The notes under the pieces: generated by a model
Databases searched by the model: none
Told to the model about the DNA's origin: nothing
Seen by the model: the letters and a program-made list of their open reading frames with translations, nothing else
Shown here: one piece after another, positions 54,054 through 63,695 of the stretch
Layout of the letters: every line of letters begins with the position of its first letter
How positions within the stretch are numbered: the stretch's first letter is position 1
Program-made: the position numbers and the translations under genes
Source: Chryseomonas sp014190935
GTDB taxonomy: Bacteria; Pseudomonadota; Gammaproteobacteria; Pseudomonadales; Pseudomonadaceae
Direction: 5' to 3'
Assembly: GCF_014190935.1 (NCBI RefSeq)
Contig: NZ_JACHVV010000003.1
Span: 124,001 to 188,000 of the forward strand
Length of the DNA: 64,000 nucleotides

Positions 54054-55097
54054 GTGTCACGAGTGAAACGTCGTATCGGTGGTGGCCTGCTGGCCACCGT
54101 CTTGTTGTCCGCGGCGCTTTATGGCCAGGCTCAGCCCGAGTCGGCGACAGCCAAGGTGGACCTCATCGGCATCAACATGTCGGCCGCCGGCTTCGCCGGC
54201 CAGGTCCTGCCCGGCGTGGAAGGCACCAACTACTTCTACCCCACCGAAGACTACTTCCGCCGCTATGCGGACAAGGGCATCCGCTTCATCCGCTTCCCCT
54301 TCCTCTGGGAGCGGGTGCAGCCCCAGCTCGGCGGTGAACTTGACCAGGCCCAGGTGGCGCTGCTGCAGCGGACCCTGGATTTCGCCGACAAGTACGGCAT
54401 CCGCGTGATCCTGGACATGCACAACTACGCGCGCTATCGCGGTCAGCTGATCGGCTCGTACCAAGTGCCCTACGCCAGCTACGCCGATGCCTGGAAACGC
54501 CTGGCCCTGACCTTCCAGAAGCATCCGGCGCTGTACGGCTACGATGTCATGAACGAGCCCCACGACACCCAGGGCCTCTGGCCGCGGGCGGCGCAGACGG
54601 CCGTGGACAGCATCCGCAGCGTCGACATGAAGACGCCGATCTTCATCGCCGGCGACAGCTGGTCCAGTGCCCAGCGCTGGCCCCAGGTGAATGGCGACCT
54701 GCTGATCAAGGATCCGGCGGACAACCTGATCTACGAAGCCCACATCTATTTCGACGACGATTCCAGCGGCAATTACGCCTCGGGCATGAAGGGCGTCCAC
54801 CCCATGATCGGCGTGGAAAGAACCCGCCCCTTCATCGAGTGGCTGAAAAAGCACAATTTGCGTGGCTTCGTTGGCGAATATGGGATACCTGCACACCCAC
54901 AGTGGCTGGAAGCCATGGACAATCTGCTGAGCTATCTGGGCGAGCAGTGCGTACCCAGCGCCTATTGGGCGGCCGGTCCGGGCTGGGGCGACTATCCTCT
55001 GTCCATCGAACCGAAGAACGGCGCGGAAAAGCCGCAGACGGCCCTGCTGCAAAAACACCTGAGCAAGCATGACTGCCAAGTCATAGGACCTCGTTAG
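54054..55097 (+). CDS. Secreted GH5-family glycosidase (cellulase-like)
   Basis: 347 residues: an N-terminal signal (MSRVKRRIGGGLLATVLLSAALYGQA with the charged head first), then a GH5 TIM barrel. The acid/base Glu168 lies in YDVMNEPHD and the nucleophile Glu275 in GFVGEYGIP, so it looks active. GTG 54054 is chosen because AGAGG lies 8 bases upstream; GTG 54045 or 54063 are possible. Glycosidases inside EPS loci usually trim polymer in the periplasm or aid release. Located between flippase and wza. Confidence 0.9.
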   Translation: MSRVKRRIGGGLLATVLLSAALYGQAQPESATAKVDLIGINMSAAGFAGQVLPGVEGTNYFYPTEDYFRRYADKGIRFIRFPFLWERVQPQLGGELDQAQVALLQRTLDFADKYGIRVILDMHNYARYRGQLIGSYQVPYASYADAWKRLALTFQKHPALYGYDVMNEPHDTQGLWPRAAQTAVDSIRSVDMKTPIFIAGDSWSSAQRWPQVNGDLLIKDPADNLIYEAHIYFDDDSSGNYASGMKGVHPMIGVERTRPFIEWLKKHNLRGFVGEYGIPAHPQWLEAMDNLLSYLGEQCVPSAYWAAGPGWGDYPLSIEPKNGAEKPQTALLQKHLSKHDCQVIGPR

Positions 55098-55104
55098 CGG
55101 AGAT

Positions 55105-55134
55105 GTGACAGATTTCGAACGGCGTCACCTTTTT
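55105..55134 (+). terminator. Weak T-tailed hairpin after the GH5 gene
   Basis: GTGAC (55105-55109) and GTCAC (55124-55128) with a 14-base loop, followed by CTTTTT. The stem is short but the T-run is real. May end the second block before wza. Confidence 0.35.
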
Positions 55135-55237
55135 CCGCTCCCGAGGCGCTGAACTCGATGGCTAAAGGCCAGTCCTAGACCAGCAGACTCAGGTGCTCAT
55201 ACAACTAAAAGCTGAGACCTCGAGTTCTCTCGCACGC

Positions 55238-55267
55238 TGGACAGACGGGTCATGGGAACCCGGTCCA
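55238..55267 (+). promoter_or_regulatory. Bulged hairpin before the wza leader ORF
   Basis: TGGAC and CGGGT (with AGA bulge) on the left pair with ACCCG and GTCCA on the right around a 7-base loop. It lies about 36 bases before the short leader ORF. A possible leader RNA structure. Confidence 0.35.
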
Positions 55268-55302
55268 CCGTCGAGGCTCGCCGCGTCTTGCGAAGGAACA
55301 CC

Positions 55303-55380
55303 ATGAATAACCGGCTCGTTGCTTCTACCTTCCGATTTATTCCTCTTGCTTACACTCAATCAGCAATCAAGGACGAATGA
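55303..55380 (+). CDS. Short leader ORF before wza (25 aa)
   Basis: 25 codons from ATG 55303, product MNNRLVASTFRFIPLAYTQS and five more residues (AIKDE). GAAGGAACACC gives it a very good ribosome site. The stop TGA ends one base before the wza start (TGACATG), so ribosomes finishing here could restart at wza. The product has no recognised domain. Its location suggests a leader peptide or translational coupler rather than a free protein. Confidence 0.5.
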   Translation: MNNRLVASTFRFIPLAYTQSAIKDE

Positions 55381-55381
55381 C

Positions 55382-56494
55382 ATGAAAACCAAATTTACCG
55401 CTCTGGCCTTGCTGTCCGGCATCGTCCTGCAGGGTTGCGCCTATTCCCCGGGTCAGTACCTGGACCAGGACGACCTGAAGAGCGATCCGAGCATCCAGGG
55501 CACCAAGGTCCAGCTGATCCCGATCACCAGCTCGCTGCTGATGAGCCAGGATTCCGCGGCCCTGTCCAAGGCTCCCGACCTCAAGCCCCTGCTGGACTAC
55601 AAGCCGCAGGCTTACCGCGTCGGTGCGAGCGACCTGCTCTACATCACCGTCTGGGATCACCCCGAACTGACCGCTCCGTCCGGCGCCCAGCAGCAGCTGG
55701 AAGCCAACGGTCGCCTGGTACGTCCGGATGGCACCCTGTTCTACCCCTACGTCGGCACCGTGCGCGCCGCCGGCAAGACCCTGGAAGAGATCCGCACCGA
55801 TATCTCCCGCCGTCTGGCCACCTTCATCGACAATCCCCAGGTCGACGTCAGCGTGCTGAAGTTCGGCAGCCAGAAGGTCACCATCTCCGGTGCCGTGAAC
55901 AAGGGCGACGCCATTCCCCTGACCACCAAGCCCATCACCCTGGTGGAAGCCCTGGGTCAGGCCGGCGTGGCCAACGGCGGTGGCGCCGACCTGACTGGCG
56001 TGACCCTGGTCCGCGACGGCAAGGAATACCGCCTGGATACCGACAGCCTGAACCGCAAGGATTCCAAGCTGTACGGCATCTACCTGAAGGACGGTGACAG
56101 CCTCCACCTGCCCTACAACGATGCCCGCAAGGTCTACGTGGTCGGTGAAGTCCGCTCCCCGGCAGCGGTCAGCTACAAGATCACCAACCTGAACCTGATG
56201 GAAGCCCTGAGCCAGGCCGGCGGCATCCAGCAGGAAACCGCCAACGCCGATGCCGTCTACGTCATCCGTGGTCCGGAAGACCTGAAGGCTCCGGGCGCCA
56301 CTGCCCAGGTCTTCCACCTGGCGGCCAAGAACCCCACCGCCTATGTGCTGGCGCAGAACTTCCATCTGCAGCCGCAGGACGTGGTCTTCGTTGGCCCGGC
56401 CGGTATCACCCGCTGGAACCGTTTCGTCAGCCAACTGCTGGGTTCCACCAACATCCTGTCCTCCAGCGCCAGCCTGAACAGCAGCTTCAAGTAA
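55382..56494 (+). CDS. wza: Outer-membrane polysaccharide export lipoprotein (Wza)
   Basis: 370 residues. The signal peptide ends in LQGC (lipidated Cys18). A polysaccharide export domain follows (YRVGASDLLYITVWDHPELT, RLVRPDGTLFYPYVGTVRAAGKTLEEI), then two SLBB repeats (KVTISGAVNKGDAIPLTT, KVYVVGEVRSPAAVSYKIT) and the C-terminal pore helix region (ITRWNRFVSQLL). It forms the octameric outer-membrane channel that works with Wzc. Its start follows the short leader ORF by one base and also has AAGGACG. Confidence 0.95.
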   Translation: MKTKFTALALLSGIVLQGCAYSPGQYLDQDDLKSDPSIQGTKVQLIPITSSLLMSQDSAALSKAPDLKPLLDYKPQAYRVGASDLLYITVWDHPELTAPSGAQQQLEANGRLVRPDGTLFYPYVGTVRAAGKTLEEIRTDISRRLATFIDNPQVDVSVLKFGSQKVTISGAVNKGDAIPLTTKPITLVEALGQAGVANGGGADLTGVTLVRDGKEYRLDTDSLNRKDSKLYGIYLKDGDSLHLPYNDARKVYVVGEVRSPAAVSYKITNLNLMEALSQAGGIQQETANADAVYVIRGPEDLKAPGATAQVFHLAAKNPTAYVLAQNFHLQPQDVVFVGPAGITRWNRFVSQLLGSTNILSSSASLNSSFK

Positions 56495-56503
56495 GGCCGC
56501 CTG

Positions 56504-56540
56504 TTGCCGTCATGCCGGTTACCGCCGTGCATGACGGCAA
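56504..56540 (+). terminator. Perfect 11-bp hairpin after wza
   Basis: TTGCCGTCATG (56504-56514) and CATGACGGCAA (56530-56540), 15-base loop, starting 9 bases after the wza stop and followed by TTCCTCT. The pelA start is 230 bases further on, so this probably separates the two polysaccharide systems. Confidence 0.6.
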
Positions 56541-56622
56541 TTCCTCTGACGTATCGCCACATCCCCCGCCTGCCTTCCCCGCTTCACCTCCTCCCTCAAA
56601 ACGCTTGAAATCCGCTGCCTAG

Positions 56623-56636
56623 ACGGCCTTGGCCGT
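56623..56636 (+). promoter_or_regulatory. Short palindrome upstream of pelA
   Basis: ACGGCC-tt-GGCCGT, 134 bases before the pelA start, in a region that should hold the pel promoter. No confident sigma-70 hexamers or FleQ site was found; a TTGAAA at 56605 lacks a matching -10. Listed only as a candidate site. Confidence 0.25.
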
Positions 56637-56769
56637 GAACCGTTAGTTATTTCGATACCTGTTAGCACCTTAATTACTGCCGCTCGGCTTGGCGCAGGCA
56701 GTTTTTCGTCACGCTTTTGCGTAATGTAGCTAACCTGATACCGAAGTTGGGCACGTTTAAGGACTGGGT

Positions 56770-59580
56770 GTGGCGTCAGGCAAGGCAATTAGAGCAAGGT
56801 CCCGCTTCGGTTGGTGGCGCAAGCTGACAGTAGGGCTACTGGGCTACCTGTCCCTCCTGGGGACGGCCCTGGCGGCGCCCGCCAGCGTGGCATTCTGGTA
56901 CGCGGAAAAACCGCCGGTAGCCGAACTCGCCCAGTTCGACTGGGTGGTGCTCGAACCCGGCCATGCCAGCGCCGCCGATGTCCGCGCCCTGCACGAGGCC
57001 GGTGCCCAGCCCTTCGCCTATCTGTCCATTGGCGAATTCGCCGGAGACGCGGCGGCCCTGGAAAAGGCCGGCCTCGGCGCGGGTGCCAGCCCGGTGGCCA
57101 ACAAGGCCTGGGGCAGTCAGGTGATGAACCTGGCGTCGCCGGTCTGGCGTGCCCATCTGCTCGAACGCGCTGCCCAGCTGGCCCAGGCCGGTTACACCGG
57201 GCTGTTCCTCGATACCCTCGACAGTTTCCAGCTGGTGGCCGGAGACCAGCGGGAAAGCCAGCGCCTGGCGCTCAAGAGCCTGCTGGCCGACCTGCACCGC
57301 CGTCAGCCGTCGCTCAAGCTGTTCTTCAATCGCGGCTTCGAGGTGCAACCCGAATTGCCCGGTGTCGCCGCCGCCATGGCGGTCGAATCCCTCTACGCGG
57401 GCTGGGATGCCGGCAAGAAGACCTATCGCCCGGTCAGCGAGCAGGACCGCGAATGGCTGAAGCCGCGGATCGAGGCGGCGCGCAGTGCCGGCCTCCCGGT
57501 CGTCGCCATCGAGTACCTGCCGCCGGAGCAGCGCGACGAAGCCCGGCGCCTGGCCAAGCGGTTGCGCGACGAAGGCTATGTACCCTATATCACCACCCCC
57601 GACCTCAACACCCTGGGCATCAGCTCGGTAGCCCTGCAGCCGCGACGGCTGGCGCTGCTCTACGATGGCCGCGAAGGCGCCCTGCGCCAGTCGGCGGTGC
57701 ACCGCTTCCTGGGCAGCGCCCTGGAGTACCAGGGCTATCGCCTGGACTATTTCGATGCCTCCAAGCCGCTGCCCACGGCCTGGCCTGGTGCGCTCTACGC
57801 CGGGGTCGTGGTGTGGATGACCAGCGGTCCGCCACCCCATTCGCGGGAATTCGGCGACTGGATCGGCCAGCGCCTGGATGAAAGGACGCCGCTGCTGATC
57901 CTCGGCGGGCTGCCGCTGGACAACGAGGCCCTGCTCAAGCGGCTGGGTCTGGGCGTCAGTCGCAAGCCGCTGCCCGACAACCTGACCCTCAAGGTGCTGG
58001 ACCCTGCCCTCGCCGGCAACTTCGAGGCACCGGTGAAGTTGCGGACGCGTGACCTGCCCGCCGTGCAGACGCTGCCGGGTGGGCCGACCCCGGTGGTCAG
58101 CCTGAGCGGTCCGGGCGGGACCTTCGTACCCATGGGCGTGGCCTCCTGGGGCGGCTTCGCCTTCGGCCCCTATGTCATGGAAGACGGTCCCGAAGCCAGT
58201 CGCTGGATCATCGACCCCTTCCTCTTCACGGCGAAGACCCTGCAACTGCCGCCCATGCCGGTGCCCGATCCGACCACGGAGAACGGCCGGCGCATCGCCA
58301 CCGTGCACATCGACGGCGACGCCTTCGCCTCCAAGGCGGAGATTCCGGGCGCGCCCTTTTCCGGCCAGGTGGTGCTGGAGCAGTTCATCCAGCCGCACCC
58401 CTTTCTGACCTCGGCCTCGATCATCGAAGGCGAGGTCGGCCCCAAGGGCCGCTATCCGGAGCTGACCGCGCAACTGGAGCCCATCGCCCGCCGCCTGTTC
58501 GCCGATCCCAAGGTCGAGGTCGCCACCCATACCTTCAGCCATCCGTTCTTCTGGCAACCGGCGGTCTCCGAGCAGAGCGAGAACTTCGAAGCCCAGTACG
58601 GGTACATGATGCAGATTCCCGGCTACGACAAGGTGGATTTCACCCGGGAGATCGTGGGCTCGACGCGCTATATCAACGAGCGCCTGACCACCCCGCAGAA
58701 GCCGGTGAAGATGGTCTTCTGGTCCGGTGATGCCCAGCCCGACGCGGCCACCCTCAAGCTCGCCTACGACAACGGCCTGCTCAACGTGAACGGTGGCAAC
58801 TCGCACATCACCCGGTCGCAGCCCTCGGTGAGTGGTCTCTATCCCTTCATCCGCCCCACCCCGGGCGGTCTGCAGTTCTATGCGCCCATCATCAATGAGA
58901 ACGTCTACACCAATCTCTGGCGCGGTCCCTATTACGGCTTTCGCGATCTGCTCTATACCTTCGAGCGCACCGAGCATCCCCGGCGGCTGCGCGGGCTGAA
59001 TCTCTACTACCACTTCTACTCGGGCACCAAGCAGGCCTCGCTCAAGGTCATGGAAGAGATCTACCAGGGCATGGCCGCCGAGCATCCGCTGTCGCTGTGG
59101 ATGAGCGACTACCTGGGTCGCCTGCGGGGCTTCTATACCGCCAGTCTGGCCCGGGAAGACGACGGCAGCTGGTCGATCAAGGCCCTCGCCGGTCTGCGTA
59201 CCCTGCGCCTGGATCCGCGCCTGGGCTGGCCGGATCTGCAGCGCTCGAAGGGCATCGCCGGGGTCCGCGACCTGCCGCAGGGACGCTATGTCCACCTGGC
59301 CGGCGATCAGGCGCGGCTGGTCCTGCGCGACAGCCGCGATCCCACCCCCGCCCTCGAAGAGGCCAACATCCCGCTGCAGCAATGGGACTACCTGTCGCCG
59401 ACGCGTATCCGCTTCGCCTTCGCCGGGCAATTTCCGCTGGAGATGACCTTGCGCGCGCCCTCGGCCTGCGAGGTGCGGGTCGGTCGCGAGCGCTACAAGG
59501 GCCAATCAGGCCAGGCCGGACTGCTGACGTTCAAACTTCCGCTAACACGAGTGAGTGACGGTGAGATCGTCTGCGGCTAA
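56770..59580 (+). CDS. pelA: Pel polysaccharide hydrolase/deacetylase PelA
   Basis: 936 residues (P. aeruginosa PelA 948). A signal peptide (about residues 18-36) leads to a TIM-barrel glycoside hydrolase domain (VAFWYAEKPPVAELAQFDWVVLEPGH, GYTGLFLDTLDSF), a linker/Rossmann-like domain, and a carbohydrate-esterase-4-like deacetylase with the metal aspartates in VHIDGDAF (about residue 515) and histidines in ATHTFSHPF (about 585). It partly deacetylates the GalNAc-containing polymer in the periplasm and can hydrolyse it. GTG 56770 has AAGGA at 7 bases. Overlaps pelB by 26 bases. Confidence 0.96.
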   Translation: MASGKAIRARSRFGWWRKLTVGLLGYLSLLGTALAAPASVAFWYAEKPPVAELAQFDWVVLEPGHASAADVRALHEAGAQPFAYLSIGEFAGDAAALEKAGLGAGASPVANKAWGSQVMNLASPVWRAHLLERAAQLAQAGYTGLFLDTLDSFQLVAGDQRESQRLALKSLLADLHRRQPSLKLFFNRGFEVQPELPGVAAAMAVESLYAGWDAGKKTYRPVSEQDREWLKPRIEAARSAGLPVVAIEYLPPEQRDEARRLAKRLRDEGYVPYITTPDLNTLGISSVALQPRRLALLYDGREGALRQSAVHRFLGSALEYQGYRLDYFDASKPLPTAWPGALYAGVVVWMTSGPPPHSREFGDWIGQRLDERTPLLILGGLPLDNEALLKRLGLGVSRKPLPDNLTLKVLDPALAGNFEAPVKLRTRDLPAVQTLPGGPTPVVSLSGPGGTFVPMGVASWGGFAFGPYVMEDGPEASRWIIDPFLFTAKTLQLPPMPVPDPTTENGRRIATVHIDGDAFASKAEIPGAPFSGQVVLEQFIQPHPFLTSASIIEGEVGPKGRYPELTAQLEPIARRLFADPKVEVATHTFSHPFFWQPAVSEQSENFEAQYGYMMQIPGYDKVDFTREIVGSTRYINERLTTPQKPVKMVFWSGDAQPDAATLKLAYDNGLLNVNGGNSHITRSQPSVSGLYPFIRPTPGGLQFYAPIINENVYTNLWRGPYYGFRDLLYTFERTEHPRRLRGLNLYYHFYSGTKQASLKVMEEIYQGMAAEHPLSLWMSDYLGRLRGFYTASLAREDDGSWSIKALAGLRTLRLDPRLGWPDLQRSKGIAGVRDLPQGRYVHLAGDQARLVLRDSRDPTPALEEANIPLQQWDYLSPTRIRFAFAGQFPLEMTLRAPSACEVRVGRERYKGQSGQAGLLTFKLPLTRVSDGEIVCG

Positions 59581-62500
59581 GAAAACCCGGCTCCTGAGCG
59601 GTTGGACACTGCTGGGGGTCGCGCTCCTCACCGCGCTGGTGCTGGTGCTGACCTTTCACGGCAAGCAGGTCTTCCTGCCCGGCGAAGAGCCGGCCGATCA
59701 GGTCTCCATCAGCTACGCCCAGGTGCTGCTCAAGGCGACGCCGGACGATACCGGGCTGCGCATGAAGCTGATCGACCAGCTGATCGCCCTGGGGCGCATC
59801 GACGAGGCGCGGCGTCAGTTGCAACTGCTGCCCGAGCCCCTGGCATCGACGCCCTTCTATGCCCTGGAACTGGACATCCTGCAGGCGGAAGCCCAGCCGC
59901 AAGGCCTGGCCGACGCCGATCGCGACCGCCTGGCGCAACGGCTGAGCGCCCTGGACGTGGCGACCCTGAGCACGCCCCAGCTGCAACGGGTGGCCGAGCG
60001 CGCCCTGCAACTGGCGGATCCGGCCACGGCGGCGCAGCGTTATGTCGAACTGGCCCGCCGCGATCCGCCCCGGCGCCAGCAGTGGTTGGAACAGGCGGCG
60101 CGCTGGAGCCTGGCCGGTGGCCGTCAGCAGGAGGCCGCGCGCCTCTATCTGCGCCTGGCCGATCTCGCCGACTCGGCCGAACAGCGCCAGGGCTACCGGC
60201 ATCAGGCCTTCGATGCCTGGCTCGCCGCCGGCCAGGGTGCCGAAGCCGCCGCCCTGCTGGAACAGGAACTGCCGCGTCTGCAAGCCGATGCCAGCGGTCT
60301 GGCCTGGCTGCAGGCCGGGGTGGCCGCCGCCCAGGGCAGCGGGCGCCTGGATCTGGCCCAGCGCCTGATCGATCGCTGGCGCGAGTGGCAACCGGACGAC
60401 CCGGCCGCCCTGGAGGCCGCCTACCGGCTGGCCCTGGGCCGAGGCGACACCGAACGCGCCTGGGAAGAGGGTCATCAGCTGCTGGCCCTGCGTCCGGACG
60501 ATGAAAAATTGCTCGCGGAACTGGCCCAGCTGGGCGAATGGACCGGGCATATGGACGAAGCCCTCGACCTCTGGTTGCGCCTGCTGGCACGCCAGGACGA
60601 TCCGGCCCGCCGCGACCACGCCTGGAAGCTGGCCGCCCGGGCGTTTCGCTTCGATGCCGTGGTCGAGTTGCTGGCCGAGGCGTCGCGGCAGCGCCCGCTG
60701 GACAAGACCGAACTGGATGCGCTGATCTTCGCCTACGAGTCCCTGGGCGATCCCGCCGCCGAGGAGCGCTGGCTGCGGGACTACATCAGGCGTCAGCCCA
60801 AGCAGCGCCTGGCCTGGGAGCGGCTGCAGCAGCTGCTGGCCCGTACCGAGCAGGGCGCTGCCGAAGCCGAAGGCTGGGCAGCGTTCGGCAAGCGATTCCC
60901 GCTGACCAACGCGGAGTATCTGACCTGGGCCGGCACCCTCTGGGAGCTGTTCAAGCCCGAAGAGGCCTGGAAGGTGCTAGAGGGCATGCCGGCCAAGCAG
61001 CAGCAGGGCGTCGACTACTGGCGCCTGCGGGCGGAACTGGCCTGGGAACTGGAGCGCGACGGCGAGGCCCAGCTGGCCTTCGAACGCCTGGCCGCCAGCG
61101 ACAAGGGCCTGGCCGCCAACGACGAGGACCGGCTGCTGGCGATCTATCTGCGCACGGCGCCGCGCAAGGCCCTGGCCTTGCTGGAAAAGAGCTGGGAAAA
61201 GAGCAAGAGCCAGAGGCGCCTGACCGACGCCCTGCAATGGGCCGAGCAACTCAAGGACACGGCGGCGCTGGAGCGGCTGCTGGCCAGTGCCGCGCGCGAG
61301 CCGGCCTCGGCCGACAATCCCGCCGTCTGGCTGGCGCGCTCGGGTCTGGACTTCCAGCGTGGCCGCGTCGCCCAGGCCGAAGAAGGCTATCGCCAGGCGC
61401 TGCGGCGCTTCCCGGACGACGACAGATTCCGCGAACGGCTGCTGTGGCTGCTCATCGACCAGAATCGCCAGACCGAACTGGCCACCCTGTTGCGCGACTG
61501 GAAGGGCCGGGCCCGGGACAGCGACGTGCTCTGGCTGCCGTTCGGCAGTGGCCTGGTGCTGCTGGGTCAGGCGGAAGAAGCGCTCGGCTGGTATCGCCGC
61601 TACCTGGACGCCCATCCCCAGGACTGGCTGGTGCAGGCCGCCTACGCCGATGCCCTGGACGCCGCCGGTCACCAGGACGCGGCGCTGCGGCTGCGCAAGG
61701 CGGTCACGCCGCACCTGGCCAACGACGAGGTGCCGGCCACCCCCGAGCGCTATGCCACCTACCTGCGCCTGCTTTCCAGCCTGCGCGGCCCCCAGGCGGC
61801 GCTGGCCCAGGCGCGCGCCTGGCAGGATGGCTCGCCGAGCATGCTGCAACTCTGGTTCGACCAGTGGCTAGACGCCCTCAGCCAGAACAACGACGACGGC
61901 CTCAAGAGCGAATGGCTGGCCTGGGCCAAGGGTCGTGGCCTGAAGGTGCGCCAGTACGAGCAGTTGCAGGAGGTCCTGCGCAAGCAGAATCGCGGCGAAC
62001 TGGAGAAGCTGCTGGCGGCCGGCGACCTGGATCCGGCGCAGCGCGTCGAGGTGCTGCAGCGCCTCGGCCATGCCGGCGACGCCCAGGCCGCGGCCCTGAC
62101 GGCGGCCGGCGACGAGCCGCCGGAGGTCATCCAGCGGCAGCTGCTGCGCCAGGCCACCGAACAGGCCGAGCGCACGCCCAACGGCGTCCAGGCCGGCTGG
62201 GAGCGCCGCGACTATGGCGGCCTTATCGAACAGGGCACCGAGGTGCGCGCCGCCCGGCGACTCAGCGATGACGTCTACGCCGATGTCCAGCTCAAGCAGA
62301 ATCGCGTGGAGAGCAGTGGCCTTAAGTCCGATGCCCTGGGCAACGAACACCAGATGCTGCTCAAGGTGCTGAAGAATCTGGCCGACGGCGGTCTGGAAAC
62401 CACCGTCGACGCCAGCCAGCGTTCGGACAGCAATCGCCTCGGCCTGGGCGTCGCCCGCACCTGGCGTATCGACGGCAACACCGAGATCGAAGCGGCCCTG

Positions 62501-63157
62501 GACTGGCACCGGCAACCCGACGAGAGCGGCTATCTGCGCGCCCTGGGCCGGCGTGACAGCGTCAGCCTGGCGGGTCGCCACAACCTCACGCCACGCGACC
62601 AGCTGAGCTGGCGGGCGGCGCACAATCGCTATTCCAGCCGGGACGGCGATACTCTGGGCAGCGGCTTCGCCTTCAACCTGGAGCTGAGCCACATGATCTT
62701 CTTCGAAGGTCCCACCTGGCAGGTGCGCAGCGGCATCACCTACCAGCAGAACAGTGCGCGCAGCACCCTCCCCGCCAGCGTCACCCGCTACCTGCAGCCG
62801 CTGGCCGGCAGTGGCGAGAACGGCGAGGTCACCGCGGCCGACCTGGAGGCCCTGGGCGGCACCCAGCTCCTGCAGGATCGCTATGGCCAGCTCTATGTCG
62901 GCAGCAGCTGGCGCCGCGGCATTCCCGGTTCGCTCAACCGCACCCATCCGCAGTACAGCTGGCTGGTGGACACCCTGGTCGGCTGGCAGTGGACCGAGCG
63001 CGAATTCAACTACGGTTTGAATGTCGGCCTGGGCATGGTAGTGCTCGGCGACGACGAACTGGCGTTCACCGCCGGCTACCAGTCCGCGCCCCAGGGCAGC
63101 GGCGGTCAGGCCGGCAGCACCCTGGGCATTCAATACAGCAATCGAATCGGTCGCTAG
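59555..63157 (+). CDS. pelB: Pel outer-membrane secretin-like porin PelB
   Basis: 1200 residues (P. aeruginosa PelB about 1193). One N-terminal membrane helix (about residues 17-35), a long periplasmic scaffold of about 19 TPR-like repeats, and a C-terminal beta-barrel of about 300 residues with alternating hydrophobic strands (VYADVQLKQNRVES onward) that exports Pel. GTG 59555 lies inside the 3' end of pelA; GTG 59561 is an alternative. Confidence 0.95.
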   Translation: MTVRSSAAKKTRLLSGWTLLGVALLTALVLVLTFHGKQVFLPGEEPADQVSISYAQVLLKATPDDTGLRMKLIDQLIALGRIDEARRQLQLLPEPLASTPFYALELDILQAEAQPQGLADADRDRLAQRLSALDVATLSTPQLQRVAERALQLADPATAAQRYVELARRDPPRRQQWLEQAARWSLAGGRQQEAARLYLRLADLADSAEQRQGYRHQAFDAWLAAGQGAEAAALLEQELPRLQADASGLAWLQAGVAAAQGSGRLDLAQRLIDRWREWQPDDPAALEAAYRLALGRGDTERAWEEGHQLLALRPDDEKLLAELAQLGEWTGHMDEALDLWLRLLARQDDPARRDHAWKLAARAFRFDAVVELLAEASRQRPLDKTELDALIFAYESLGDPAAEERWLRDYIRRQPKQRLAWERLQQLLARTEQGAAEAEGWAAFGKRFPLTNAEYLTWAGTLWELFKPEEAWKVLEGMPAKQQQGVDYWRLRAELAWELERDGEAQLAFERLAASDKGLAANDEDRLLAIYLRTAPRKALALLEKSWEKSKSQRRLTDALQWAEQLKDTAALERLLASAAREPASADNPAVWLARSGLDFQRGRVAQAEEGYRQALRRFPDDDRFRERLLWLLIDQNRQTELATLLRDWKGRARDSDVLWLPFGSGLVLLGQAEEALGWYRRYLDAHPQDWLVQAAYADALDAAGHQDAALRLRKAVTPHLANDEVPATPERYATYLRLLSSLRGPQAALAQARAWQDGSPSMLQLWFDQWLDALSQNNDDGLKSEWLAWAKGRGLKVRQYEQLQEVLRKQNRGELEKLLAAGDLDPAQRVEVLQRLGHAGDAQAAALTAAGDEPPEVIQRQLLRQATEQAERTPNGVQAGWERRDYGGLIEQGTEVRAARRLSDDVYADVQLKQNRVESSGLKSDALGNEHQMLLKVLKNLADGGLETTVDASQRSDSNRLGLGVARTWRIDGNTEIEAALDWHRQPDESGYLRALGRRDSVSLAGRHNLTPRDQLSWRAAHNRYSSRDGDTLGSGFAFNLELSHMIFFEGPTWQVRSGITYQQNSARSTLPASVTRYLQPLAGSGENGEVTAADLEALGGTQLLQDRYGQLYVGSSWRRGIPGSLNRTHPQYSWLVDTLVGWQWTEREFNYGLNVGLGMVVLGDDELAFTAGYQSAPQGSGGQAGSTLGIQYSNRIGR

Positions 63158-63179
63158 GCCGCTTCAAGGGAGAGACCTC

Positions 63180-63695
63180 ATGAACATCACGCGTCTGCTC
63201 GTCGCCAGTGTCGCCACCGTGCTCCTGGCCGGCTGCTCGAGCTTTACCCGTCCCAGCGGCGAGGCCCTGCCCAAGGATGCGCGCTGGGGCCTGGTGCCCC
63301 TGGCCAACTATGCCCAGGCGCCGATGGCCGGCGACCGCGCCGCGCAGATCCTGGTCAGCGTGCTCGGCGAGCGCGGCATCCGCCCGCAGGTCTACGACGA
63401 CAGCCAGGGCGGCAATCCCACCGACGACGAGAAGGCCCGCCAGCGCGCGGCCCTGGACTGGGCGCGGCAGCAGAATCTGCAATACGTGCTCACCGGCAGC
63501 GTCGACGAGTGGCAGTACAAGAACGGCCTGGACGGCGAACCGGCGGTGGGCGTGACCCTCCAGGTCGTCGAGCCGGCCAGCGGCCGGGTGGTCTGGAGCA
63601 ACAGCGGCGCCCGCTCCGGCTGGTCGCGCGAGAGTCTGGCGGCCACCGCGCAAAAGGTCCTGCGCGGCACCGTGCAAGAGCTGCAGTTGCGCTGA
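63180..63695 (+). CDS. pelC: Pel lipoprotein PelC
   Basis: 171 residues (172 in P. aeruginosa). The signal ends in LLAGC (lipidated Cys19). PelC forms a dodecameric ring on the periplasmic face of the outer membrane that guides cationic Pel to PelB. Typical parts are WGLVPLANYAQAPMAGDRA, LTGSVDEWQYKNGLDGEPAVG and SGRVVWSNSGARSGW. AAGGGAGAGACC is its ribosome site. The stop overlaps the pelD start. Confidence 0.95.
   Translation: MNITRLLVASVATVLLAGCSSFTRPSGEALPKDARWGLVPLANYAQAPMAGDRAAQILVSVLGERGIRPQVYDDSQGGNPTDDEKARQRAALDWARQQNLQYVLTGSVDEWQYKNGLDGEPAVGVTLQVVEPASGRVVWSNSGARSGWSRESLAATAQKVLRGTVQELQLR

Noticed and set aside
56836..59505. An 889-codon open frame antisense to pelA
   Set aside because: Same composition artefact; pelA on the plus strand has signal peptide, hydrolase and deacetylase motifs.
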